A DNA stretch of 48,811 bases from Rikenella sp031551865 (GCA_031551865.1 JAVBMY010000006.1:1-48811); one strand, 5' to 3'. Counted from the first letter of the stretch, positions 1-8,192 are shown. Notes: a model not told the origin generated them from the letters alone. Translations and numbers: made by a program.

Positions 1-205
1 GACCCCCCGAATGGGAATGCCCGATCCGGCCCTTGGTAAACACCACCTGCTCTTCAAAAAACGCACGAGCCTGCTCAACGGTCAGCGATTCCCGAACCCC
101 CTCCTCCGAAGAACCACCATCCGAACGGTCGTAGCGGCAAGCGATAAAAAACACCGACAGCAAAACTGTCGTTACACAAAGATAGTGAATAGCTTGTTTT
201 CTCAT
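1..205 (-). CDS. Lipoprotein, N-terminal part only (runs off the left edge)
   Basis: Read on the minus strand from the ATG at 203-205, this gives 68 residues before the window ends. The N-terminus is a lipoprotein signal: Met-Arg-Lys, a hydrophobic stretch and a lipobox-like FIAC with the lipidated Cys at residue 23, followed by a Ser/Gly/Glu-rich linker. The segment after it (SLTVEQARAFFEEQ) resembles the opening of large secreted or lipoprotein proteins of gut Bacteroidales, but too little is present to name a family. It probably sits at the cell envelope. A TAnnTTTG promoter lies upstream at 270-277. The partial status is certain because no stop occurs before base 1; the function is unknown. 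Confidence 0.75.
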   Translation of the reverse strand, partial: MRKQAIHYLCVTTVLLSVFFIACRYDRSDGGSSEEGVRESLTVEQARAFFEEQVVFTKGRIGHSHSGG

Positions 206-485
206 TTAGATGAAGGGATTAAGGGGTGGTTTAATTCCGCAAACGGGGTTATTTTAAGAAGCTCAGATACAAATATAAATACAAGCACTATTGAAAAATC
301 AAGATGACAGAAAATATGTAAATTAAAATTTCTATTTAACTTATATTATTAAATAATATTAGCGAAATCGACGCAGATTCGAATTTAGCAAAAACTTATC
401 ATTGCACTAAAGCAGCCTTCGAAGAAACAGCCCGCTCCGCGAAACAACCTTTCCCCAGTAATAGTACACTTTCCCGCAAATTCAC
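206..485. other. AT-rich divergent intergenic region
   Basis: This spacer separates the leftward lipoprotein gene from rightward bioD. It is much more AT-rich than the rest of the window, especially about 320-400. Apart from the minus-strand promoter at 270-302 I see no reading frame with a recognisable protein, no long hairpin and no repeat belonging to the families found elsewhere. Confidence 0.5.
270..302 (-). promoter_or_regulatory. Bacteroidota-type promoter for the left-edge lipoprotein gene
   Basis: On the minus strand TATATTTG (277 down to 270) matches the TAnnTTTG -7 element, and a TTG lies about 22 bases upstream (302-300). A start near 263 would give a leader of about 58 nt before the ATG at 205. 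The surroundings are AT-rich. Spacing is slightly long, so this is a motif-based call. Confidence 0.45.
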
Positions 486-493
486 TACCTTTG
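486..493 (+). promoter_or_regulatory. -7 element of the bioD promoter
   Basis: TACCTTTG at 486-493 is an exact TAnnTTTG match. Transcription would begin near 500, leaving about 12 nt before the ATG at 512. The in-frame TTG at 491 lies inside this element, so it cannot be the start codon if this promoter is real. No good -33 element is visible. Confidence 0.55.
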
Positions 494-511
494 AGAGTTA
501 CAGAAACCAAA

Positions 512-1183
512 ATGCTTGAACACGGAACCTATTTTGTCGGCGGGATCGACACCGACGCCGGCAAAAGCTACGCCACCGGCCTGCTCGCCCGCATGCTGTG
601 CGAACAAGGACTACGGGTCATCACCCAGAAGCTCGTGCAGACCGGCGCCACTGCGGAGCATTACGATGCCGTGCAGTCCGAAGACGTGCTGCTCCACCGC
701 CGCCTGATGGGCCTGCCCCTGCAACCCGAAGACATCACCGGACTGACCTGCACCCAGGTCTTCCGCCACCCCTGCTCACCCCACCTGGCCGCCGCACTCG
801 AAGGACGGGAAGTCAACCTTGAGAGGATCGCCGAAGCCACCGCCCTGCTGCGCGAACGACACGACATCGTGCTGATAGAAGGCGCCGGGGGGCTGCTCGT
901 ACCGCTCCGCGAAGGCTACCTGACCGCCGACTACGTAGCCGACCGGCGGCTCCCCCTGCTTCTGGCGACCAGCTCCCGGCTCGGCAGCCTGAGCCACACC
1001 CTCCTCTCGCTCGAAGCCTGCCGGACACGCCATATCCGTGTGGCCGGAGTACTCTTCAACCACTACCCGGCATCCGACCCCCTGATCGCCGAAGACACCC
1101 GCCGCTACATCGTCCGCCACATCGGACAACACCATCCCGGCTCCCAACTCATCGACATCCCCATCCATGACGAACCCCGTTAG
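512..1183 (+). CDS. bioD: Dethiobiotin synthetase BioD
   Basis: BioD closes the ureido ring of dethiobiotin from 7,8-diaminopelargonate, CO2 and ATP, the penultimate step of biotin synthesis in the cytosol. From the ATG at 512 the protein has 223 residues, the usual size. The N-terminal strand is followed by the modified P-loop GIDTDAGKS near residues 11-19. A Lys in the QKLVQTG segment and the EGAGGLLVPL motif near residue 125 are both typical of BioD. A TTG seven codons upstream lies within the promoter -7 element, so 512 is preferred. The 3' end overlaps the next gene by 17 bases, suggesting translational coupling. No other bio gene is in the window, so the rest of the pathway must lie elsewhere or to the left. 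Confidence 0.93.
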   Translation: MLEHGTYFVGGIDTDAGKSYATGLLARMLCEQGLRVITQKLVQTGATAEHYDAVQSEDVLLHRRLMGLPLQPEDITGLTCTQVFRHPCSPHLAAALEGREVNLERIAEATALLRERHDIVLIEGAGGLLVPLREGYLTADYVADRRLPLLLATSSRLGSLSHTLLSLEACRTRHIRVAGVLFNHYPASDPLIAEDTRRYIVRHIGQHHPGSQLIDIPIHDEPR

Positions 1184-1991
1184 CCCCGCCGCACGCAACT
1201 TCCTGCGCAAACGCAACATCTGGATCGGCCTCGTCGCCCTGCTCGCCTTCTTCGTGACCGCCAGTTTCGTAACGAGCGGAATCGCAGCAAAATACGCCTC
1301 CGAAGACGACAACGGCCTCGGCAAGTTCCTCGGCTACACCGCCATCTTCCTGCTGACCATATTCTTTGCGCGGTTTATCGCCCGCGGCACCGGCCTCCGC
1401 CTTCCCTCGTTACGCGAACACTGGCGCTTCAATCCCACGCTGACCCTCGGCGGCGTGATCCTGATGTTCGCCTGCGGAATCATCGTGTCTCCCCTTGTCG
1501 ACGCCATGCCCAAAGAGTGGATGACCCCCGTCGAGCAACAACTCCGGGGCGGCCTCTGGTCGATGATCACCCTGCTGATCGCCGCCCCTGTGCTCGAAGA
1601 ATTCCTTTTCCGCGGCATCATCCAGAAGAACCTCGTCCGCACGGCCGGGATCCTGCCCGGTATCCTGTTAGGTTCGCTCATCTTCGGCGCCATCCACATG
1701 ATCCCGCAGCAGATGGTCTACGCCACCCTCCTCGGATTCATCCTCGGCACGATCTACTACATGACCGGGTCGCTCACCAGTGCCATCGCCATCCACATAG
1801 TCAATAACGGCCTCACCGCCCTGTTCTATATGCTGTTCGGCACCACCGGCATCGAACACCAACTATTCGGCGAAGGCACAAGCTGGACCATCGCCTACGC
1901 CATATGCTGCCTGCTGCTGGCCGGATGGAGCTGGGCCGTCGTGCGGCGGGCGCTGAACGTGCAAAAAAGAGCGTCAAAGCTCAGAAAATGA
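1167..1991 (+). CDS. CPBP-family intramembrane metalloprotease (Abi/CAAX-like)
   Basis: This is a 274-residue polytopic membrane protein with about seven hydrophobic segments. It carries the three CPBP/Rce1-type motifs in order: EEFLFRG (EExxxR) near residue 143, FGAIHM (FxxxH) near 172, and HIVNN (HxxxN) near 210. These provide the glutamate and histidine residues of the intramembrane metalloprotease site. Family members cleave prenylated proteins or act in bacteriocin immunity or maturation; the substrate here cannot be inferred. It starts inside the end of bioD (17-base overlap) and is probably co-transcribed with it, although no functional link to biotin is known. A short basic tail ends the protein. 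Family call strong, role unknown. Confidence 0.88.
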   Translation: MTNPVSPAARNFLRKRNIWIGLVALLAFFVTASFVTSGIAAKYASEDDNGLGKFLGYTAIFLLTIFFARFIARGTGLRLPSLREHWRFNPTLTLGGVILMFACGIIVSPLVDAMPKEWMTPVEQQLRGGLWSMITLLIAAPVLEEFLFRGIIQKNLVRTAGILPGILLGSLIFGAIHMIPQQMVYATLLGFILGTIYYMTGSLTSAIAIHIVNNGLTALFYMLFGTTGIEHQLFGEGTSWTIAYAICCLLLAGWSWAVVRRALNVQKRASKLRK

Positions 1992-2034
1992 GCGTTTGTC
2001 GGAGCGGCAGGCTTAGAAATTACGAAAGAATAGC

Positions 2035-2042
2035 TACTTTTG
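2035..2042 (+). promoter_or_regulatory. -7 element upstream of the SurA/OstA operon
   Basis: TACTTTTG matches TAnnTTTG and lies 8 bases before the ATG at 2051, so the transcript would be nearly leaderless. A weak -33-like TTAG sits about 18 bases upstream. The next two genes follow at close spacing, so this could drive all three. Confidence 0.5.
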
Positions 2043-2050
2043 CGTAACCT

Positions 2051-2953
2051 ATGGACCGAGCAAACATAATCAGGACAGGGGTCGCCATCATGGCAGCGAC
2101 CCTGGTCGCCGCAACGACGAACTGCGGCCGCCTCAAGCTCTATGACTTCGACCGCGGCGAAGTCGTGGCGTCGGTCGACGGCCACAACCTCTACGCCAGC
2201 GAAGTCACCCCGATGATCGAGCCCGGCCTCAGCCCCGAGGACAGTGTGGCCCGCCTGAGCGTCATCGTCGACGCCTGGGTGCGCAACCAGATCAAACTCA
2301 AGGCCGCCGAAACAGCCCTCAAAGGACAGGAAAAAGAACTGCAGGACATCGACGAACGGGTCGACGACTACCGCAACTCGCTGCTCACTTACCGCTACGA
2401 ACAGCAATGGCTCTACGGGCGCCTCGACACACTCGTCACCCCCGAACAAATCAGCGCCTACTACTCCGACCACCGCGATGAATTCCGGCTGACCGCCCCC
2501 ATCGTCAAGGCCCGCATCGTCCGTATTCCGGCCGGGCTGCGCCAGAACAACCGATTGTCCGAGATATTCCGCTCCGACAACCCCGAAGACCGCGCCAATT
2601 TCCTCAACATCTGCCAAAAAAACAACTACCGCTACGACGACTTCAGCAACGAATGGGCCGACTTCAGCACCGTCGTCCAGCACATCCCCTTCTCGCAGAG
2701 TAACTTCGACGAATTCCTACGCAACCGCCGGGCCTACGAGGTCGAAGACGACCAATGGAAATACATGATGGCCATCGACGCCTACCGCCCCACCGGCGAC
2801 TACTCGCCGCCCGAACGCGAAAGCAACAACATCCGCAAGATCATCATCAACCAACGCCGGCAGGCACTCCTCACCCAGCTGAGCGACAGCCTGTTCAGCA
2901 CCGCCACCCGCGACCATTCGTTCACCGTAAACATCAGGGACCGTTTTGATTAG
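2051..2953 (+). CDS. SurA-N-like periplasmic chaperone, no evident parvulin domain
   Basis: A 300-residue exported protein. The N-terminus has a basic start and a hydrophobic stretch ending ATTNCG. This could be a lipoprotein signal with a poor lipobox (Asn at -1), so the mode of anchoring is uncertain. The segment VVASVDGHNLYASEV near residues 37-51 and the following helical region resemble the N-terminal chaperone domain of SurA/PpiC-type proteins. I see no convincing PpiC core such as the F-x-x-L-A-x-x-x-S pattern seen in the next gene. It is therefore probably a chaperone-type relative of SurA rather than an active prolyl isomerase. It lies directly upstream of a full SurA homologue and an OstA-like gene, which supports a role in outer-membrane protein or LPS-transporter assembly. 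The C-terminus ends RFD, within the duplicated spacer element. Confidence 0.7.
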   Translation: MDRANIIRTGVAIMAATLVAATTNCGRLKLYDFDRGEVVASVDGHNLYASEVTPMIEPGLSPEDSVARLSVIVDAWVRNQIKLKAAETALKGQEKELQDIDERVDDYRNSLLTYRYEQQWLYGRLDTLVTPEQISAYYSDHRDEFRLTAPIVKARIVRIPAGLRQNNRLSEIFRSDNPEDRANFLNICQKNNYRYDDFSNEWADFSTVVQHIPFSQSNFDEFLRNRRAYEVEDDQWKYMMAIDAYRPTGDYSPPERESNNIRKIIINQRRQALLTQLSDSLFSTATRDHSFTVNIRDRFD

Positions 2954-3023
2954 CGAAGACACGCCCATCGAAGACTGACGATACCGGGCGTGAAAACGAC
3001 GAATGAAATTCAACAATAAACCC
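2945..3023 (+). repeat. Intercistronic repeat element, copy 1
   Basis: From the last two codons of the upstream gene (TTT GAT TAG) this spacer matches the one at 27118-27192. Shared blocks are TTTGATTAGCGAAG, CCGGGCG, AAAACGACG and GAAATYCAAC, with small indels between. The ATG at 3003 lies inside it and reads ACG in the other copy, which argues against 3003 as a start codon. Faintly similar sequence (GCGAAG...GGC...GAAAACG) also appears twice near 7274-7365. Confidence 0.6.
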
Positions 3024-3041
3024 AGTTCCCACTTCCATACA

Positions 3042-4703
3042 ATGAGATTGACCCAACGCTTCAAAACAGCCACCCTGCTCGGACTCCTCCTCTGCGGCCT
3101 GGCTCCCGCCCCGGCCCAGCAACCTTCGGCCGCGCAGGAAACCACCACGGCAACCCCGGCTGCGTCATCCGGCCAGAACACCATATCCATGCAGGAACAG
3201 TCGGCCACCCCCAGCGAACATCCGGCCGCCCTGCCAAACCCCCTGCTGAAAAACCAGGCCGGTAAAGCCTCGTCCGTGCTGAGCCTGAGCAAACTCGTTC
3301 CCAGCCGCACGGTCATCACCGACGAAGTGGTCGCCATGGTCGGCACCGTCCCCATCCTCTTTTCCGAGCTGACCGCCGCCACTATGATGCTCGAAAGCGA
3401 ACGCGCCAAAAGCGGCACGCTCGACGCCCGTCCCGCCCGCGACGAAGCCCTCGAATGGCTGCTCGTCCAGCGCCTGATGCTGGCCCAGGCCCGGCTCGAC
3501 TCGCTCGACCAGAACCTCTACGACATTACCCCCCAGATCGAGCACAACACCGCACAACTGATCAACCAATACGGCTCCACCCAAGCCCTCGAAAAAGCCA
3601 TCGGCAAGCCCCTTCACCAGATCAAGAAAGACATGAAGATGCGTGCCGAAGAGGAGCAGCTCTCCAAAATGATGCAGGGCAATATCATGCGCGACGTCAA
3701 AGTCAGCAACAACGAGGTGCGCGACTTCTTCATGACCATCCCCACTGATTCGCTGCCCCCTATCCCCGTACAATACCGCTATTCGCAGCTCGTGCGGATG
3801 CCTCCCGCCACCGAAGAGCGCAAATACGAAATCCGGCAACAACTGCTCGAATACCGCGGCCGCATCCTTGCCGGCGAACGCTTCAGCACGCTGGCCCGCC
3901 TCTATTCGATGGACCAACGCTCGGCCGCGCGCGGCGGCGAAGATGACCCCATCGAGATCGAAGGGCTCGTACAGCCCTTTGCCGAAGCCCTCGAAACCAT
4001 GAAACCCGGCCAGGTGTCCGAAATCGTCGAAACCGAATACGGCTACCACCTGATCGAACTGATTTCGCTCGAAAACGGCATCGCCAGGTACCGCCACATC
4101 CTGCTCAAACCCGAATTCACCGTCGAAGAGGGCGAGCGCGAATACAAACTGCTCGACAGCCTGCGATCCGTCATCGGCAGCGACCGCAACGTATTCGACG
4201 TGGCCGTGATGCTCTACTCGATGGATCCGTATACCCGCCAGAACGGCGGCCGGGCCTACAACCGCGAAATGGCCCTCGCTTACGGCGGCGATGCCAAATA
4301 CGCTTCGACCCTCTTTCGCAAAGAATTCCTCGAACCCGCTGAGTTCAGTGCACTCTCGGCGCTCAAGGTCGGTGAAATCTCATCGCCCTATATGACCTAC
4401 GACAGCAAGGCCAACCTCATCTACAAAATCGTCCGGCTCGACGAGATCGTCCCCGCCCACGCCCCCAACCTATCGCTCGACTTCGAGATGATCCAGGAAG
4501 CCGCCATGCAGAACAAACAAATGGAAGAGTTCGACCGGTGGATCAACCGTACCATCCGGAAAATCTACATCTACATCTCGCCCGACTACGCGAACGCACA
4601 ATTCGAGCGCAACTGGTTCCAGAACTCCCCGCCCGAGCAATCGCCAGCCCCAGGATCCGGCACCGAAACCGCCAGAACCACAGTAGACACCTCAGGAAAC
4701 TAA
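3042..4703 (+). CDS. surA: SurA-type periplasmic peptidyl-prolyl isomerase with two parvulin regions
   Basis: SurA escorts unfolded outer-membrane proteins across the periplasm and has prolyl cis-trans isomerase activity. From the ATG at 3042 the protein has 553 residues and begins with a clean signal peptide (MRLTQRFK..., hydrophobic core, then APAQQ). The ATG 39 bases upstream would add a polar extension before the signal and lies in a duplicated noncoding element. After a Thr/Pro/Ala-rich linker comes the SurA N-domain start (DEVVAMVGTVPILFSEL). The first PpiC region (about residues 240-345) shows FSTLARLYSMD and EYGYHLIEL. A second, weaker parvulin-like region follows (about 350-480; FDVAVMLYSMD). 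It sits between a SurA-N-like gene and the OstA-like gene, 16 bases from the latter. The symbol is by homology and architecture. Confidence 0.85.
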   Translation: MRLTQRFKTATLLGLLLCGLAPAPAQQPSAAQETTTATPAASSGQNTISMQEQSATPSEHPAALPNPLLKNQAGKASSVLSLSKLVPSRTVITDEVVAMVGTVPILFSELTAATMMLESERAKSGTLDARPARDEALEWLLVQRLMLAQARLDSLDQNLYDITPQIEHNTAQLINQYGSTQALEKAIGKPLHQIKKDMKMRAEEEQLSKMMQGNIMRDVKVSNNEVRDFFMTIPTDSLPPIPVQYRYSQLVRMPPATEERKYEIRQQLLEYRGRILAGERFSTLARLYSMDQRSAARGGEDDPIEIEGLVQPFAEALETMKPGQVSEIVETEYGYHLIELISLENGIARYRHILLKPEFTVEEGEREYKLLDSLRSVIGSDRNVFDVAVMLYSMDPYTRQNGGRAYNREMALAYGGDAKYASTLFRKEFLEPAEFSALSALKVGEISSPYMTYDSKANLIYKIVRLDEIVPAHAPNLSLDFEMIQEAAMQNKQMEEFDRWINRTIRKIYIYISPDYANAQFERNWFQNSPPEQSPAPGSGTETARTTVDTSGN

Positions 4704-4718
4704 CCCCTCCGACCTCCC

Positions 4719-7073
4719 TTGAAAGCCCGCGTAGCCATAGCCGCCACCCTGCTGTCCGGCATCGTCGCCCTTGGCGCCGGAGCCGCCTTGCACGTACAAT
4801 CTCCCCAGGGACAAGGCACGACAACGGCCCATCCTGCGACATCCGCCACACAGTCACAAAAACCGGAACCGCCAGCAGGCACACGCACCATCACCGAACC
4901 CAAAGCCCCCTCGAAGTCCAGGGTCGACTACCGTGGCGACCTGAGCTACCACCGCCCCACCGATCCCGATTCGATCTACATCATGGTAGGTAACATCGCC
5001 ATGCACCACAACGGCACCTTCATCGAGTGCGACAGCGCCGTCCGCTACAGCGACAGCCGCCTTGAAGGTTTCGGCAACGTACTGATCAGCCAGGACTCCA
5101 CCCTCATCTACGGCGACCACATCCTCTACGACGGCACCATCAACACCGCCCGCATCACCTCGCCCCTGATCAAGGTCATCAGCGGTAGCGCCGTCATGTG
5201 GATCCAGAACAAAGCCGAATTCAACACCCTGACCAATACCGCCACCTACACCGAAGGCGGCATCATCATCCAGAAGGACAACATCCTCGAATCGCAGCGC
5301 GGCTCGTTCAACAGCAACACCAACGAAGCCAAAGCCCTGGGCTTCGTGTCCATGCGCGACGACAACTACAAGATGCGCACCGATTCGCTGAGCTACAACC
5401 TCGACAGCGAGACCGTCACCTTTCTGGCCAAAACCTACATCTGGGACAAAGACCGCGATTTCCTGACCTCCGATCGCGGCAACTACTTCCGCCGCACCCA
5501 GACCTACTTCTTCACCCACAACGCCTACGTGATGACCCCCGACCGCGAATTCTGGGGCGACAGCATCGAATACCACAGCCTCACCCGCGAAGTAGTGATG
5601 TACGGACACATCCAGATGACCGACACCACCCAAAACATGCTCGGGTTCGGCGACTACGGCCTCTATAACGACTCCCTCGGCACCGGCATCCTGACCCGGA
5701 AGCCCTCGATCATCAGCTTCGAAGAACCCGCGCGCGACAGCCTCGGCAACCTCCAGGCGCCCGACTCCTCCTTCACCCGAGCCGACGCCTTCTACTTCGA
5801 GACCTACCAGCCCGGACAGTCTAAGCCCGCCGCAGACAGCCTGCAATCCGCCGCAGACGAAGCTTTTACAGACTACGAAGAAACCCGCGGAACCCCCGGC
5901 AGACCGGAAGAAACCGCCCTGCCCGAAGACACACGACCGGCCGAAGGGATCATCATCAACAGCCTCGACACTACCTCGCATTACACCCCGCCGCAGACCG
6001 ACGCCACCCAAATCGCCGTCGACCGGATCGACTCGATATTGAACAACAGGGAACAACTGCACGACATCCTCGAAGAAACAACTGCCGGAGAAGATACAAT
6101 CCGGCCGGTTCCTGACTTTGCTCAGGCTGATAACCATCCGGCGGGCGGGGACATCGGCACCGTAGAAGCCTCCCCCGGGCCCGCCAAAGAACCCACCCTG
6201 CCTGAAGACACCACGGCAAGCGCTTCTGTTCCCGCCGACAGCCTACGTACCCTTTCCGCAGACAGCTTACGCTCCCTACCGATCGACAGCCTGCCGCCCA
6301 CCGAAAAGAAAGACACCCTCGAACGTATCATCCGCGCCTACCACCACGTCAAACTATTCCGCGCAGACGCCCAGGCCATCTGCGACTCGGCCGTATTCTT
6401 CTCGGTCGATTCAAGCGCCAACCTGTTCGGACGCCCGATCCTATGGAGCCAGCAGAGCCAGCTGACCGCCGACCGGATCGATATCTACAGCCGCAACGAA
6501 GCACTCGACTACGCCGACTTCATCGGGTCGCCCTTCGTGACCGAGAAAGCCCACCCGCGCGACACCATGCGCTTCAACCAGGCGCAGGGACGTTTCATGA
6601 AAGCGTGGTTCCGCGACAATGCCGTCTACAAAGCCCTGCTCACCGGCAACGTCTTCAACTACTACTACGACCTCGACCAGAAAATCAACCGGCTCGACAA
6701 ACTGGCGACCGTCACCAGCGCCTCGCTGACCATCTACATCGAAAACCAGGAACCCACCTTGCTTAAGTGGGAAGGCGAAACCACCGGCAAGATCTTCCCC
6801 ATTCACAAGATCCCCGAAGCGCAACCCCAACGCCTTCAAGGCTTCACCTGGTCGCCCGAGAAACGCCCGGCCGACCGCTACGAAATACACAACCGCCCCA
6901 TTCGCGACTCGGAACGCGCCGAAGCCTCGCAATACGGAGAGCCCGTGTTTGAAATCGAAGTGCGTACCTTCCACCTGCGAGACAACCTCATCAAGGGAGG
7001 CCTCTGGCGCGACCGTGTCGACCAGAAAAAATTCACGCTCGAACAAATCCGCCAGAACGAGAAATTGTACTAA
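4719..7073 (+). CDS. OstA/LptA-like LPS transport protein, unusually long
   Basis: A 784-residue exported protein related to the OstA (LptA/LptD N-terminal) beta-jellyroll family, which forms the periplasmic LPS bridge to LptD. The start is a TTG at 4719; no ATG is suitably placed and this start gives a good signal peptide (MKARVAIAATLLSG...). Residues about 65-330 hold repeating strand motifs of the fold (GDLSYHRP, GNIAMHHNGTFIECDSAVRYS, GNVLISQDSTLIYGD). A Thr/Pro/Glu-rich insert of about 170 residues follows, ending in several -DSL- repeats (6238-6295). The C-terminal part again contains OstA-like strands (SQLTADRIDIYS). It follows surA by 16 bases. LptD itself is encoded at 22975-25821. 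The insert makes it longer than the OstA-like proteins I recall from the phylum. Confidence 0.8.
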   Translation: MKARVAIAATLLSGIVALGAGAALHVQSPQGQGTTTAHPATSATQSQKPEPPAGTRTITEPKAPSKSRVDYRGDLSYHRPTDPDSIYIMVGNIAMHHNGTFIECDSAVRYSDSRLEGFGNVLISQDSTLIYGDHILYDGTINTARITSPLIKVISGSAVMWIQNKAEFNTLTNTATYTEGGIIIQKDNILESQRGSFNSNTNEAKALGFVSMRDDNYKMRTDSLSYNLDSETVTFLAKTYIWDKDRDFLTSDRGNYFRRTQTYFFTHNAYVMTPDREFWGDSIEYHSLTREVVMYGHIQMTDTTQNMLGFGDYGLYNDSLGTGILTRKPSIISFEEPARDSLGNLQAPDSSFTRADAFYFETYQPGQSKPAADSLQSAADEAFTDYEETRGTPGRPEETALPEDTRPAEGIIINSLDTTSHYTPPQTDATQIAVDRIDSILNNREQLHDILEETTAGEDTIRPVPDFAQADNHPAGGDIGTVEASPGPAKEPTLPEDTTASASVPADSLRTLSADSLRSLPIDSLPPTEKKDTLERIIRAYHHVKLFRADAQAICDSAVFFSVDSSANLFGRPILWSQQSQLTADRIDIYSRNEALDYADFIGSPFVTEKAHPRDTMRFNQAQGRFMKAWFRDNAVYKALLTGNVFNYYYDLDQKINRLDKLATVTSASLTIYIENQEPTLLKWEGETTGKIFPIHKIPEAQPQRLQGFTWSPEKRPADRYEIHNRPIRDSERAEASQYGEPVFEIEVRTFHLRDNLIKGGLWRDRVDQKKFTLEQIRQNEKLY

Positions 7074-7103
7074 TCCCCGCCCCTTCTTTCCGCATTCCGG
7101 AAA

Positions 7104-7154
7104 AAAGCAAGTCGTCCCTGTGCTGCATAGAGCAACACAGGGACGACTTGCTTT
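7104..7154. terminator. Strong bidirectional terminator hairpin
   Basis: A perfect 19-bp inverted repeat (7104-7122 with 7136-7154) has a 13-base loop that can pair three further bases. It lies 30 bases after the OstA-like stop codon. On the minus strand the stem is followed by six T residues, so it can also end transcripts coming leftwards from the DUF4251 gene. Confidence 0.85.
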
Positions 7155-7397
7155 CGCGCTATCCTAAGGGAGCGCCACCAGAGACACAATCACCAGACGC
7201 TTCGACTAGCAAAGGCACATCCCCCCACCTATAAATGAGAGGCCCGCCGCGGCAAACGCAAAGATCGAAAACCAGCGAAGGCGCAGGAGGAGGCCCACCG
7301 TGAAAACGCGAAAGATAAAACCTGCGAAGAGCCCGCGAATCCGGCATGAAAACCGCGGACAAAAAAGGAATACTCCCCCGGCGACCAGAAAAAGCGG
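7155..7397. other. Spacer between convergent genes with degenerate repeat-like units
   Basis: No coding signal is visible. Two adjacent stretches (about 7274-7322 and 7325-7367) each read GCGAAG, then a GC-rich run, then GAAAACG or GAAAACC. They recall the intercistronic element at 2945-3023 and 27118-27192 but are much weaker matches. Confidence 0.3.
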
Positions 7398-7976
7398 TTA
7401 TTCCGCCGGGTCGGGCTCTATGTAACCCCGGTAAGTAATCCGGTTACCGAGGTTCGGCTTCAGCGAGAGCGTCGCCCGGCCCGTCGTGTCGTCGTAACTC
7501 AGCGAGAACTCGTAACGCAGCCCATCGTAATCCGTTTCGAAAACAAATTGATAAAGCCCCTCATCGACTATGTTTCGCGTCACCTCGAACATCGAAGTTT
7601 CGAAAATCAGGTACACGGCCACCGGCCCATAGGGGCCGGACGTATAGTAAGGCAACTGCACCTGCAGGAAATCGGGCGATATGTCGAAGAAACAATACCA
7701 CGACGTAAGCGAAACCGTGGGGCCGAACGGCGGATCGGCCGAAGTGGCCAGAAACGAGAAACTGCCGGCGGCAAATCCGGCTTCGATGGCCTTTTTCGTT
7801 TCATAGCTCCGGGCAGCCTTGTCAAGCGCCCGCTGTTCCTTCTTGGTCAACTGCGGTTTGGGGGCCAGCGGAACGTCCTGCCCCTGAGGGGCCGGTTGGG
7901 GGAGCTGCGCCGCACCGGGAAGAGAGGCTGTCGCAAATGCCGCAGCCAAGACGAGAGTAAAGAATTTTGTTTTCAT
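7398..7976 (-). CDS. DUF4251 domain-containing exported protein
   Basis: A 192-residue protein with a type I signal peptide (MKTKFFTLVLAAAFATASLPGAAQ) and no lipobox. A Pro/Gln-rich linker and a KKEQRALDKAA helix precede a beta-rich domain. Its pattern (GSFSFLAT, a disordered S-WYCFFDISPD segment, QLPYYTSGPYG, then ISYRG-like NRITYRGYIEPD at the end) fits DUF4251, a family common in Bacteroidales and of unknown function. It probably resides in the periplasm. It is monocistronic, convergent with the OstA operon, and shares the terminator at 7104-7154. The biochemical role is unknown. Confidence 0.72.
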   Translation of the reverse strand: MKTKFFTLVLAAAFATASLPGAAQLPQPAPQGQDVPLAPKPQLTKKEQRALDKAARSYETKKAIEAGFAAGSFSFLATSADPPFGPTVSLTSWYCFFDISPDFLQVQLPYYTSGPYGPVAVYLIFETSMFEVTRNIVDEGLYQFVFETDYDGLRYEFSLSYDDTTGRATLSLKPNLGNRITYRGYIEPDPAE

Positions 7977-8158
7977 AGCCTGCCTGTGTGAGCATTAGAG
8001 CTCCTATAATAATGGACGCAAATTTCGTACCGCCGTTGTAATCCGCCGGAACGCAGCCAGAAAACGCAAAAAGCGCCCTCGCCGCACCCCACGACACGGG
8101 GACACCGGCAAGGACGCTTATATCGGAGGCGCCCGGGAGACTCCCGCAAGCGGGAAAG

Positions 8159-8188
8159 GAGGCCGGGGAATCTATAAAGCCCGGCCTC
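8159..8188 (-). terminator. Terminator of the GH109 gene
   Basis: The 9-bp stem GAGGCCGGG (8159-8167) pairs with CCCGGCCTC (8180-8188), 4 bases beyond the stop codon of the minus-strand gene. It is followed on that strand by a pyrimidine run (CTTTCCC). Confidence 0.7.
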
Positions 8189-8192
8189 TCTT

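Noticed and set aside
177..184. Minus-strand TATCTTTG, an exact TAnnTTTG box inside the left-edge lipoprotein gene
   Set aside because: It lies 21 bases inside the reading frame; using it as the promoter would remove a convincing lipoprotein signal peptide.
491..511. TTG start seven codons upstream of bioD
   Set aside because: It falls inside the exact -7 promoter element, and the ATG at 512 matches the family N-terminus.
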